DNA from: an uncultured Oscillospiraceae bacterium
GTDB lineage: Bacteria > Bacillota > Clostridia > Oscillospirales > Ruminococcaceae
Length of the DNA stretch: 40,752 bases
Direction of reading: 5' to 3'
Assembly: GCA_910579175.1 (NCBI GenBank)
Contig: CAJTTB010000023.1
Span: 1 to 40,752, forward strand
A program made the translations under genes and the position numbers. Shown piece after piece: positions 1-8,519 of the stretch. The stretch's first letter is position 1. Each line of letters starts with the position of its first letter. Under the pieces are notes generated by a model. The model did no database searches. It worked only from the letters and a program-made list of their open reading frames with translations, and was not told the DNA's origin.

Positions 1-81
1 GTCAGGCGTATTAGCGAGTAACAAAAAATATACCTTTTTTCCTGTGCCCGCAGGCACTTTCTTAATCAATACTATTTTTTA
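1..81 (-). repeat. Inverted, edge-truncated copy of the 100-bp hairpin repeat
   Basis: Read on the minus strand from 81 to 1, this matches the repeat unit of the array at 2431-2739: an A-rich start (TAAAAAATAGTATTGATT), a GTGCC/GGCAC hairpin with loop TGCG, a GGTATATTTTTTGTT block, and the 5' arm (CTGAC) of the second hairpin exactly at the window edge. It lies in opposite orientation to the array, on the other side of the chemoreceptor gene. The remainder of the unit lies outside the window. Confidence 0.85.
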
Positions 82-88
82 TTCTTAC

Positions 89-120
89 AAAAAAGCACAG
101 AAAGCATAAACTTTCTGTGC
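89..120 (-). terminator. Intrinsic terminator of the Cache chemoreceptor gene
   Basis: A perfect 10-bp stem (GCACAGAAAG / CTTTCTGTGC, 95-120) is followed on the minus strand by a run of U. It starts 10 bases beyond the stop codon of the chemoreceptor gene. Confidence 0.85.
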
Positions 121-129
121 GAATGAACA

Positions 130-2283
130 CTATTCTTTTTTCTTTAGTTCAAAAACATCTACCAGTTCGCGCAGGGTATTCGCTTGTTGAAATAATTTTA
201 CACTCACAGCCGCACTTTCTTCAGCTGTTTCTGAATTTGCCTGTACTACGCTAGAAATTTGATTGACACCTGTAGTCAAGTGTTCTAATGTATCTTTTTG
301 ATGTTTTGAAGCGATGCTAATGCGTTCTACAAAAGCAGAAACATCCTTTGCACCTTCTACAACATTTAAAAGAGATTTTGCTGTTTCATCAGCAATCGTC
401 ATACCATTTTGTACTGCCTGAATGGAAGAACCAATTAATGTAGCCGTACTCTTGGCAGCTTCTGCACTTTTCGCTGCCAAATTGCGTACCTCATCGGCTA
501 CAACGGCAAAGCCTTTACCAGATACTCCGGCCCTTGCAGCTTCCACAGAGGCATTGAGTGCCAAAATATTCGTTTGAAAAGCAATATCTTCAATGGTTTT
601 AATAATTTTTTTGATTTCTGTTGAAGTATATCTAATATCATTCATCGCTGAAACCATCTTTTGCATTTCTTGATTGCTGGTTTCAATCCACTGACTTACT
701 TTTCCTACAGTCATATTTGCCTCTTCTGCTTCTTGGGCATTGCTTGTAACATCATTGGAAAGATTTTCAATAGAAACTGCTAAATGATCAATTGCTTCGG
801 CCTGTTCTGTTGAACCTTGAGATAAAATTTGAGCACCTGTAGATACCGTGTTTGAATTGGCAGACACTTCATTTGCCGCTTTTGTAATCTCATAAAGAGT
901 ATGATTTAAAGAATCGGCAATTTTTTCAATAGAAGTTTTAATTGGAATAAAATCTCCAATATATTCTTCAGAAATGGTAATATTCATATTGTTATTTGCC
1001 ATCTCTGAAAGCTGTTTAGAAATATCATCAACATAATTATTTAAAATATCGCTTGTAGCATTAAAACTTTCAGCTAAACGACCCAATTCATCGTCGGAAC
1101 CCACTTCGATGTGAATCTCCAAATCACCTGCTTCTAATTTTTCTGCACCAGCGGTGATATGACTAATTGGCTTTAATTGCTTCTTGATACTATAATACAT
1201 AATGAACAACAATAAAACTCCAAAAATACCTACCACTACTGTTAGAAATAAAGTGTCCTCAATAATCTGCTCATAAAATTCACTTTGGGAAATTGATAAA
1301 TATAAACTCCAAGAATTTCCACTTTTTAAATTAACTGGTACAGTAACGGAATGACCTTGACCACCTGTAACAAAATTATCAATTTTTGAATTTAACACAT
1401 AAACACTGTTATCGTTTTTTTCGGATGTATTATGGTTTATGCTTTTTAGTTCATTGGCGATGTCGGCAATCTGTGTATAACCACTGTCTGCTGCCAATTG
1501 ACCGATGGTGTTTTTATTAGAAGTATCCACTAATACGGTACTATCTTCTGCCAAGCAAACCATATGAGTGGATGAATAACCTGCATTGGCAAAATTTTGT
1601 GATTGCAAATCATCCAGCGCAACATCACAACCAGCAACCCCTAAAAAATTTCCAGAGACATCATAAATAGGTGCTATTACGCTGATCATCATAATTGATT
1701 CGCCCTGTAATTCATAAACATAAGGCTCCATAACATAAACTTCGCCAGAAGATTTTATCTTGCGATAATACTCTTTCTCAAAATTATCAAAGGCATCCTC
1801 ATGTTTTTCATATACAAATCCTGTATTGGTTTCATTAGGATATACCACAGCTTCATAAGCAATATCTTTGCCCGTTTCCTGATAGGTTTTACCTTGGGCA
1901 TCGGCGATTGCATTTTGCTCAAAATATGCAAATGCTGTTGTAAACTTATCATTTCTTTGCAAAACTCCTGCCAAAGCGTCATCGATTGCTTGTCGTTGTT
2001 CTTCTGGTGCCAATGCTGAAACGTTGCGCAAAGCTGCAGCAAAACCGACGGTCTGCGAATAAGAATGTTCTATATTATTAGAGAGAATATACGCATTTTC
2101 ATACGCTGCAAAGACTAATTTTTCATCTGTGACTTTTATTAAGGATCGGCTGGATAAAAAACCTGCCATAATAACGCTAAGCCCAAATAAAACAGTAATT
2201 AGAATTGCCATTTTTGTTATTAGTTTTCTGCTAATACTTTGCTTATGGTGCTTTTTGTTTGTTGCTTCTAGTTTTTCAACCAT
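130..2283 (-). CDS. Methyl-accepting chemotaxis protein, Cache-type sensor
   Basis: Transmembrane chemoreceptor. A first membrane helix lies at about residues 24-46, followed by an extracytoplasmic domain of about 300 residues with Cache character (for example GNFLGVAGCDVALDDL), a second helix at about 346-368, a HAMP linker and a long cytoplasmic signalling coiled coil. The hallmark hairpin tip that contacts CheA and CheW is intact (IAFQTNILALNASVEAARAG then GKGFAVVADEVRNLA). There is no C-terminal NWETF-type pentapeptide for CheR or CheB docking. A TTG lies one codon upstream of the ATG; I prefer the ATG because AAAGGGGT sits 8 bases before it. The gene is monocistronic, with its own terminator, and is bracketed by copies of the 100-bp repeat. 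The family is clear; the ligand is unknown (Cache domains commonly bind small organic acids or amino acids). Confidence 0.95.
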   Translation of the reverse strand: MVEKLEATNKKHHKQSISRKLITKMAILITVLFGLSVIMAGFLSSRSLIKVTDEKLVFAAYENAYILSNNIEHSYSQTVGFAAALRNVSALAPEEQRQAIDDALAGVLQRNDKFTTAFAYFEQNAIADAQGKTYQETGKDIAYEAVVYPNETNTGFVYEKHEDAFDNFEKEYYRKIKSSGEVYVMEPYVYELQGESIMMISVIAPIYDVSGNFLGVAGCDVALDDLQSQNFANAGYSSTHMVCLAEDSTVLVDTSNKNTIGQLAADSGYTQIADIANELKSINHNTSEKNDNSVYVLNSKIDNFVTGGQGHSVTVPVNLKSGNSWSLYLSISQSEFYEQIIEDTLFLTVVVGIFGVLLLFIMYYSIKKQLKPISHITAGAEKLEAGDLEIHIEVGSDDELGRLAESFNATSDILNNYVDDISKQLSEMANNNMNITISEEYIGDFIPIKTSIEKIADSLNHTLYEITKAANEVSANSNTVSTGAQILSQGSTEQAEAIDHLAVSIENLSNDVTSNAQEAEEANMTVGKVSQWIETSNQEMQKMVSAMNDIRYTSTEIKKIIKTIEDIAFQTNILALNASVEAARAGVSGKGFAVVADEVRNLAAKSAEAAKSTATLIGSSIQAVQNGMTIADETAKSLLNVVEGAKDVSAFVERISIASKHQKDTLEHLTTGVNQISSVVQANSETAEESAAVSVKLFQQANTLRELVDVFELKKKE

Positions 2284-2430
2284 CAAATTTACCCCTTTAT
2301 CTGATTTTTGAACTATAAAATAAAATGAAAATTTATAACTTATCAGCTCTTTTGCAAAATCGTTTTAAAAAGAAAACACAAGTATCCTCAAAAAAATAAA
2401 CCTATGTAGTAAAATAGGCTTTTAACACTA

Positions 2431-2739
2431 TAAAAAATAGTATTGATTTAAAGTGTGCCTGCGGGCACAAGAAACAAGGTATATTTTTTGTTGCTCGCCC
2501 ATTTGTCTGACTATTGTCAGCGGCTTGTAATAAAAAATAGCATTGATTGAAAGTGTGCCTGTGGGCACAAGAAACAAGGTATATTTTTTGTTACTCGCCC
2601 ATTTGTTTGACTATTGTCAGCGGCTTGTAATAAAAAATAGTATTAATCTGCAAAGTACCTGCTGGCACAAGAATAAAATGTACATTTTTTGTTATTCCGC
2701 AAATTGCCAACAAAGTTGGCTGCTTCATAATAAAAAATA
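2431..2739 (+). repeat. Three head-to-tail 100-bp repeats with two hairpins each
   Basis: Units occupy 2431-2530, 2531-2630 and 2631-2730, each exactly 100 bases, and a fourth start (TAAAAAATA) follows at 2731. Units 1 and 2 differ at only a few positions; unit 3 is more diverged. Each unit holds an A-rich lead, hairpin 1 (GTGCC-loop-GGCAC in units 1 and 2, GTACC-loop-GGCAC in unit 3), a TATATTTTTTGTT-like block and hairpin 2. Hairpin 2 is CTGAC-TATT-GTCAG in unit 1 but GCCAAC-AAA-GTTGGC in unit 3, so the pairing is kept while the sequence changes. No credible reading frame runs through it. It lies upstream of the Cache chemoreceptor gene. Confidence 0.9.
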
Positions 2740-3241
2740 ATCAAGGATACTAGAAATATCCGCACCAATGAACAAGCAGAAGCGGACAGCAAGATAAACC
2801 AATGATCTGAATTATTGAATATGTTGAAAATTGCCTTTATTGTACCAAAATCAAGAACTTACTTTACATCAATAACATCACTTTGCAGTTTATTCTGTTT
2901 TAAAACCTCTATTTTGACACAATGCGCTGATATCAAGTTATTCTAAAAGTATGAACAGAAATCTCTTTTTATGATGTAATTAGATAAACTGATTTTTACT
3001 TTTATCTTCTCATACTTATTTTACAGAACTTTGATCTCATAATGATTTTTATTATAAGAATTCTTTCTCAAATTGTCAATTCATTCTTTGATTAAATTCA
3101 CAATTATGATAAGAAATCGTTTTTATTTATAAATAAATTATAGTAAGCATTTTATTTATGAATCTTATTTTCATAAATGTATCATTATGATTCATAGTAG
3201 CTATTAGAGAAACTAATTTTTGTTCTATCACAAAAGAATAT
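2740..3241. other. AT-rich intergenic stretch, no gene seen
   Basis: About 500 bases between the repeat array and the terminator of the hybrid kinase operon. I see no open frame with a ribosome binding site, no tRNA and no repeat belonging to the 100-bp family. The chemoreceptor promoter presumably lies between here and 2284, but I could not identify a convincing sigma-A or sigma-D motif. Confidence 0.5.
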
Positions 3242-3282
3242 AAAAACGGTGTTTCCTCTTGAAAAAGAGAGTGAAACACCGT
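3242..3282 (-). terminator. Intrinsic terminator of the phosphorelay operon
   Basis: The arms ACGGTGTTTC and GAAACACCGT (3246-3282) form a long stem with a purine-rich inner part. On the minus strand it is followed by a short U run. It lies just past the stop codon of the hybrid kinase gene. Confidence 0.85.
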
Positions 3283-3289
3283 AGATATA

Positions 3290-5848
3290 TTATAATAAGT
3301 ATTTTTTCAATAAGCGCGTTAATTTTAAAACATCAATCGGTTTTGCAATATGGGCATTCATACCACATTCCAAACAGCGTTGGATATCTTCTGAAAAAGC
3401 ATCTGCGCTCATAGCAATAATTGGAATTGATGAAGCATCTGGATGACTGAGCTTACGAATTGCTTGTGTAGCTTCATATCCGTTCATACGTGGCATTCGA
3501 ATATCCATTAAGATAGCATCATAAAATCCCTGTGGGGACTCTTTAAACTTATCAAGACATATTTGACCATCTTCTGCCCATTCTAGTTCTACGCCCAATT
3601 CAGACAATAGTTCTTGTGCAACCTCCCAGTTGAGTTCATTATCCTCAGCAAGTAGGATATGACATCCAGATAAATCGACCTCTTGTTCTGATTCCTGATT
3701 TTGCAGTTCTTCAATACCCATAAACTTTCGTAAACTATAAAATAAAGTCGATTTAAACAGCGGTTTGGAAATAAAACCACTAATTCCCGCTTGCCGCGCT
3801 TCTGTCTCAAATTCGCTCCAATCATATGCAGAAATCAACAAAATAGGTATTTCATTGCCTAAGTTAGCGCGAATTTCTTTTGCAACTTGAAGACCATTCA
3901 TACCAGGTAATTTCCAGTCCAATAGAATGATTTGATAACTGTTTCTATTTTTGTGATGTTGAATTATCATCTCAATTGCTTTTTCGCCACTCAACGTCCA
4001 GTCAGCGTCTATTCCGATGGATTTTAGTGCATTGATGGTGGTTTGACATAATAGTTCGTCGTCATCAACTACCAACATATTCCAAGATGGCAAAATCATA
4101 TCTGTTTCCACTTGGGTTGCTTTTTCAAAGTCAAATATAACATGGAATTCTGTCCCTTTACCAACTTCACTTTGTACTTCAATGGTCCCTTCCATTGCAT
4201 CTACAACGTATTTTGTAATTGCCATCCCCAATCCAGTACCTTCTGTTTTATTAATTCTAGCTCCATCGGCACGACTATAAGATTCATAGATCTTTTTCAA
4301 AAAGGTCGGCGACATACCAATTCCGTTGTCCTTCACATTAATATGAATTCGAACATAATCCTCTCCCTTTGGAGATTTTTCTTCAAATAGAGACAATCGT
4401 ATGGAACCGCCTTCTGGTGTATATTTTGTCGCATTTGACAAGAGATTGAGTAAAACCTGATTTAAACGTACACCATCACACCATACATTTTCTGTCAAGA
4501 TATTTTCAACGTGTATATCAAAATTTTGTTTTTTGGATTTGACCTGTGGTTGAATAATGCTAACAATTCCCTCTACAACTTCTTTTAAGAAAATTTGTTC
4601 AGTTGTTAAGGTCAATTTACCACTTTCAATTTTAGACATATCCAAAATATCGTTGATAAGTCCTAACAGATGTTTACTGGATAATGTAATTTTTCGCAAA
4701 CAATTTTGTACCTGTTCTTGATCGCTTATATGGGTTGTTGCAATTGCAGTCATACCCACAATTGCGTTCATTGGCGTACGGATATCATGACTCATATTGG
4801 CCAAAAATTCACTTTTTGCCTTATTTGCCTCAATTGCTTCCTGTCGTGCTTTTTCCAATTCTTGCAGTTGAAAACGAGTGATGGAAAAATAGCGAAGGAA
4901 AATAAGTGTTAAAATAACCAAAATAGAGGCACAGGACAATAATGTCATCATTATACGTTGCGTACTCAAACTATTTATCGTTTTATCCAAGATACCATAG
5001 GGCATAACAGCGACTAAATACCATTCAGAATAGGGCAATGGTACCCCATAAATTTGTCGTTCTTGATCATTTATTTTCAGTGTTGTAGCATATTCCTCAT
5101 CAGCTTCTAATGCTGCACCAAATTCCTCAACAGATTTTTCTATAGATGACTTATGTGTTGCAGGATCATTGCGTTTTTGCACGGAATCAAAAAATCCCCA
5201 CAATTCTGTATTGGAATTGCTGATCACAAAACTGCCATCTGGTCGGAGAATGTGATAATACATCAGTTGCCCTTTGTCTTCTAAAGAAAGAAAGTCAGTG
5301 ACATATTCTAAGGGAACAGCAGCTATAAGTCCAACACACTCTTCATCATTTTGCATGGGATAATCAGCTGCAACGCCAAATAATACCACTTTTTTTCCAG
5401 CCGAATCAACGCCTACAGCAACTCTTTTTTCCCCTTGTATCAGCGCTTCTACAAAAGGAGATGGATTAAGCGGTTGTATCAGTTTTCCATAAAGAGCTTC
5501 AAAACGCCCGTCATCAGAACAAAGTGCTAAATAATCAAAATTTCTAACCTGTGTTCTATAAATTAACTCCTCATATAATTTATCTTTGTCATTGATTTCT
5601 GATGAAACAACAGAAACAATGCTGTCAACCTGATCAAAACGCAATTTCATAACATTTTCAAAGTGTCTGGATACCTGCTCATTCATTCCAGACATATAGA
5701 TTTCTCCAACTTCATAAATGGTCTTTTTGCTCTTTTGATTCATGTAAATTCCCAGTAAAATAAAAACAATGATACTAAAAAATAAAAGTCCGATAAAACT
5801 ATAGATTAAAAAACGTGTGGTATGATTTTTTTTTTGACTGCTGTCCAT
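3290..5848 (-). CDS. Hybrid sensor histidine kinase with two receiver domains
   Basis: Membrane-bound sensor kinase of 852 residues. TM1 is at about 12-36, an extracytoplasmic sensor of Cache type spans about 40-295, and TM2 is at about 298-320. The HisKA domain carries phosphoacceptor H354 (FLANMSHDIRTPMNAIVG), followed by a HATPase with an N box near 463-475 and DNGIGM and GTGLGM glycine boxes. Two receiver domains follow: REC1 (about 590-710, phosphoacceptor D644) and REC2 (about 728-852, phosphoacceptor D782). Both retain the acidic pocket and the KP lysine. There is no fused Hpt domain; that role is probably met by the neighbouring gene, which ends 5 bases upstream. It is the third gene of an operon with the Hpt protein and the HD-GYP/GGDEF regulator. 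The stimulus cannot be read from the sequence. Confidence 0.95.
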   Translation of the reverse strand: MDSSQKKNHTTRFLIYSFIGLLFFSIIVFILLGIYMNQKSKKTIYEVGEIYMSGMNEQVSRHFENVMKLRFDQVDSIVSVVSSEINDKDKLYEELIYRTQVRNFDYLALCSDDGRFEALYGKLIQPLNPSPFVEALIQGEKRVAVGVDSAGKKVVLFGVAADYPMQNDEECVGLIAAVPLEYVTDFLSLEDKGQLMYYHILRPDGSFVISNSNTELWGFFDSVQKRNDPATHKSSIEKSVEEFGAALEADEEYATTLKINDQERQIYGVPLPYSEWYLVAVMPYGILDKTINSLSTQRIMMTLLSCASILVILTLIFLRYFSITRFQLQELEKARQEAIEANKAKSEFLANMSHDIRTPMNAIVGMTAIATTHISDQEQVQNCLRKITLSSKHLLGLINDILDMSKIESGKLTLTTEQIFLKEVVEGIVSIIQPQVKSKKQNFDIHVENILTENVWCDGVRLNQVLLNLLSNATKYTPEGGSIRLSLFEEKSPKGEDYVRIHINVKDNGIGMSPTFLKKIYESYSRADGARINKTEGTGLGMAITKYVVDAMEGTIEVQSEVGKGTEFHVIFDFEKATQVETDMILPSWNMLVVDDDELLCQTTINALKSIGIDADWTLSGEKAIEMIIQHHKNRNSYQIILLDWKLPGMNGLQVAKEIRANLGNEIPILLISAYDWSEFETEARQAGISGFISKPLFKSTLFYSLRKFMGIEELQNQESEQEVDLSGCHILLAEDNELNWEVAQELLSELGVELEWAEDGQICLDKFKESPQGFYDAILMDIRMPRMNGYEATQAIRKLSHPDASSIPIIAMSADAFSEDIQRCLECGMNAHIAKPIDVLKLTRLLKKYLL

Positions 5849-5853
5849 AGATG

Positions 5854-6222
5854 TTATCCCTCCTTGGATTGTTTATATTCCTGGACGGTATGGATGATTT
5901 TATAATAATCATCTGTTAATTGCGGCATCATATCAACAGCTTTTTGATAATCGTTTTCTTTTAAGGTTTTTGTCATAAGATTGCTGATTTCATATAACTT
6001 GGTAAAAGAAAGATTTTGACAAATTCCCTTGATTGTGTGAACAGCGCGAAGAGCCTCTCCATAATCCTCATTTTTTATAGATGTTTCCAGTAATTCAAAA
6101 CTCTTATCATCCAAAAACTTATAAACGAATTTTTCAACTATCCGTTCACGCTGTAATCTGCCTAATACCTCGTCGTAATCACCACCAAATTTCGTATAAC
6201 AATCTTTTAAATCCATCATCAT
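5854..6222 (-). CDS. Stand-alone Hpt phosphotransfer protein
   Basis: Small helical histidine phosphotransfer protein of 122 residues with the signature AVHTIKGICQNLSF. H62 is the expected phosphorylated histidine. It should shuttle phosphate between the receiver domains of the downstream hybrid kinase (5-base gap) and the receiver domain of the upstream c-di-GMP protein (13-base gap). There is no membrane segment, so it is cytoplasmic. Three ATG codons stand in tandem at the start, and GTGAGGA precedes them; either the first or second gives acceptable spacing. Hpt domains are usually fused to kinases, so a separate gene inside the same operon makes the relay easy to infer. Confidence 0.93.
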   Translation of the reverse strand: MMMDLKDCYTKFGGDYDEVLGRLQRERIVEKFVYKFLDDKSFELLETSIKNEDYGEALRAVHTIKGICQNLSFTKLYEISNLMTKTLKENDYQKAVDMMPQLTDDYYKIIHTVQEYKQSKEG

Positions 6223-6235
6223 ATTTCCTCACTTT

Positions 6236-7879
6236 CTAAATATTATTTGCTTCTTCGATTAAAAAACGCATAGCTACTTTATTTTTTACAGTTTTCGCCT
6301 CATACATTGCGCTGTCTGCAACCTTAAACAATTCCTTAATTTTTCCCATTCCATATGCCCCTCCTACACTGACAGACACATGTATTTTGGGATACTCTTC
6401 TATGACAAGCATATCAATACAAGATCTAATGATTTCTAACTTTTTCTTAAATACATCCGCAGGTATTGTGTGAAATACAATCACAAATTCATCGCCACCA
6501 TAGCGAATGACTGCGTCCGTCTTTCTCACACACGATAAAATCGCTTTGGCAACTCTTTGTAAGACAATATCACCTACATCGTGTCCATAACTATCATTGA
6601 TATGTTTAAAGTTGTCTACATCTATTACCACAATGGCTTCAATATCCTCTATATCTTGAAAATGCTCATCATAATAGCGACGGTTGTGTACATTGGTCAA
6701 TGAATCAACATATAATAATTGTAGATTTCGCTGTTTGCGGGATAAAGAAGTGTATTTTTCATAAGAAAATAGCCTATCATAATCTATTTTGTTTCTAATA
6801 TCTTGAATATTTTTCGTTTCTTGCTCAGAAGAAGTATTTTTTAATTCCGTTTCAAGCGTATCTGCGATTTCTTGTAGACATTCTAAAAGAATTGGATTAA
6901 AGGCTCCGCATTTTCCTTCTAAAATCATCTTTAATGCTTCCTCATGGGAATAAGCATCCTTATAACATCGTTTACTAGTCAAAGCATCATACACGTCTGC
7001 CAAAGCAACGACTTGGGCGGAAATGGGAATTTCTTCTCCTTTTAATCCATCTGGATAGCCTTTCCCATCATATCTTTCGTGATGCCATCGACAGATTTCA
7101 GCAGCTACTTTGACAAGTGGCGACTCCTTTTGTTCCAATGGCAATTCCAACAATATTTCAGAGCCGATTGCCGAATGGGTTTTGATCACCTCAAACTCTT
7201 CTGGTGTCAGGCGTCCGGGCTTATTTAAAATGGTATCTGCAATGGAAATTTTACCAATATCATGCAGCGATGAGGCATTGCTGATTAAGGTGATATCTGC
7301 TTTGGACAAAGTATATCGGTCTGTGCGCCGAACCAAACATTTTAACAAAAGTTCTGTAATGGTATTGACATGTATGACATGTAAGCCGCTCTCTCCATTA
7401 CGAAATTCTACAATATGAGACAAGACAGAAATCATCAGTTTATTGTTTTTTTCCTGCTCATAAAATTGTTCTGTGATAATCTTTTCAAGATAGCGCTGTC
7501 TAGCATACAAAAACATCGTATTAGAAATACGACGATGAACAATGGTTGCATCAAATGGACGGCTGATATAATCAAACGCCCCTAAATCATAGGCGCGCTT
7601 TATATTTTCTGGGGAATCATCCGCAGAGATCATAATGACGGCAAGTCCATCATTCCAGTGATATTTGTTGATATAGGTTAAAACTTCAAAGCCATCCATT
7701 TCAGGCATCATGATATCCAAAAGTAGTAGTGAAAATTCGCTTCTATGTCGCGACAGAAGTGTAATTGCCTCAATACCGTTATTCACTTCTGTAACATCAT
7801 ATTGATCTTCAAGAATTTCTATTAAAAGAGAGCGATTCATTTCTGAATCGTCTACAATCAAGATTTTTTGCTTATTCAT
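6236..7879 (-). CDS. Response regulator: REC, HD-GYP and GGDEF in one protein
   Basis: Cytoplasmic protein of 547 residues that probably controls cyclic-di-GMP. The receiver domain (about 4-120) has phosphoacceptor D55. The HD-GYP phosphodiesterase domain (about 145-345) has HD at 206-207 in SSLHDIGK and GYP at 274-276 in DGKGYPDGL. The GGDEF diguanylate cyclase domain (about 385-545) has an intact GGDEF at 461-465 and an RxxD product-inhibition site at R452-D455, five residues before it. Both making and breaking of c-di-GMP therefore look possible. The conserved receiver lysine of the KP motif is replaced by arginine (ISRPF, R107). It is the first gene of the operon, with AGAGG upstream of the ATG. 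The reading as terminal output of the phosphorelay is inference from gene order. Confidence 0.94.
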   Translation of the reverse strand: MNKQKILIVDDSEMNRSLLIEILEDQYDVTEVNNGIEAITLLSRHRSEFSLLLLDIMMPEMDGFEVLTYINKYHWNDGLAVIMISADDSPENIKRAYDLGAFDYISRPFDATIVHRRISNTMFLYARQRYLEKIITEQFYEQEKNNKLMISVLSHIVEFRNGESGLHVIHVNTITELLLKCLVRRTDRYTLSKADITLISNASSLHDIGKISIADTILNKPGRLTPEEFEVIKTHSAIGSEILLELPLEQKESPLVKVAAEICRWHHERYDGKGYPDGLKGEEIPISAQVVALADVYDALTSKRCYKDAYSHEEALKMILEGKCGAFNPILLECLQEIADTLETELKNTSSEQETKNIQDIRNKIDYDRLFSYEKYTSLSRKQRNLQLLYVDSLTNVHNRRYYDEHFQDIEDIEAIVVIDVDNFKHINDSYGHDVGDIVLQRVAKAILSCVRKTDAVIRYGGDEFVIVFHTIPADVFKKKLEIIRSCIDMLVIEEYPKIHVSVSVGGAYGMGKIKELFKVADSAMYEAKTVKNKVAMRFLIEEANNI

Positions 7880-8108
7880 AATACTCTAACCTCTTACATG
7901 ATAATTTTACAGTTTTATAATAAATGAAACTTTTATAATCTATCAGCAATGATATGGGACAGGTTTACAGATAGATTGATATTTTTTGATACTGATAAGC
8001 ATGGTTTTTCATAATATCATTTTGTTCGTTTAAATAGAAGGTGAGTTATGAAGCCTCAAAAAACCAAATTTATAATTACATATAAAGAAAGTATCGTTCT
8101 CTCATTCT

Positions 8109-8333
8109 CTAAAGAGATGAGAACTTTCTTTTATCTGTACAGCAGATAGCGTATATTCTCTCAAGCACATTATCAAGTATCATAGTGACAAATCGTGTTA
8201 GTATACTGTGTAATTTGAGCTGTACAAAAATGAGCTGCATACTCTTTTTGATATTCACCGTGGTGTTTACATCCCTGTCATGATATATACCATATTTTGG
8301 AAATTGTATATTTTGACTGATATATGTTTGCAA
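8109..8333 (-). pseudogene. Decayed C-terminal fragment of an IS200/IS605-type TnpB
   Basis: An open stretch of 74 codons includes PKYGIYHDRDVNTTVNIKK (codons 12-30). This resembles the C-terminal zinc-ribbon and RuvC region of TnpB, whose usual form is CPKCGxxHDRDxNAAxNI. Both cysteines are replaced (F and Y, each one base away from Cys), and nothing recognisable of the upstream 300 or so residues remains. No ribosome binding site is evident. Just beyond its 3' end, at 8096-8124, there is an imperfect hairpin (GTTCTC ... GAGAAC), which could be a leftover right-end structure. The fragment is short, so the call is moderate. The surrounding 7880-8484 holds no other gene. Confidence 0.5.
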
Positions 8334-8484
8334 TGAAAATTTCCATTATAATTATACACGAAATATAGAGGTAAGGCAAGGACAGATTTAGAAAAAAATT
8401 GCCCGAAATAGATAAATAAAAACCTATTTCCAAGAAATTTTAAGCGATAAATACAGTCTATCGCAAAAGCACTTTATAACATAT

Positions 8485-8519
8485 AAACCGGATACTGCTC
8501 TATTTGCAGTATCCGGTTT
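8485..8519 (-). terminator. Terminator overlapping the end of the hydroxyacid dehydrogenase gene
   Basis: A perfect 14-bp stem (AAACCGGATACTGC 8485-8498 with 8506-8519) has a 7-base loop containing the stop codon. One arm encodes the last residues of the protein. The tail on the minus strand is only moderately U-rich. Confidence 0.7.

Noticed and set aside
2543..2740. A 65-codon frame across the 100-bp repeats
   Set aside because: It simply follows the repeat periodicity; it has no ribosome binding site, and the repeated peptide has no protein-like features.
2287..3241. Cyclic-di-GMP riboswitch near the chemoreceptor and c-di-GMP genes
   Set aside because: I looked for the GEMM core (GCAAACC and GACGCAAAGC-like segments) in the intergenic regions and did not find it.
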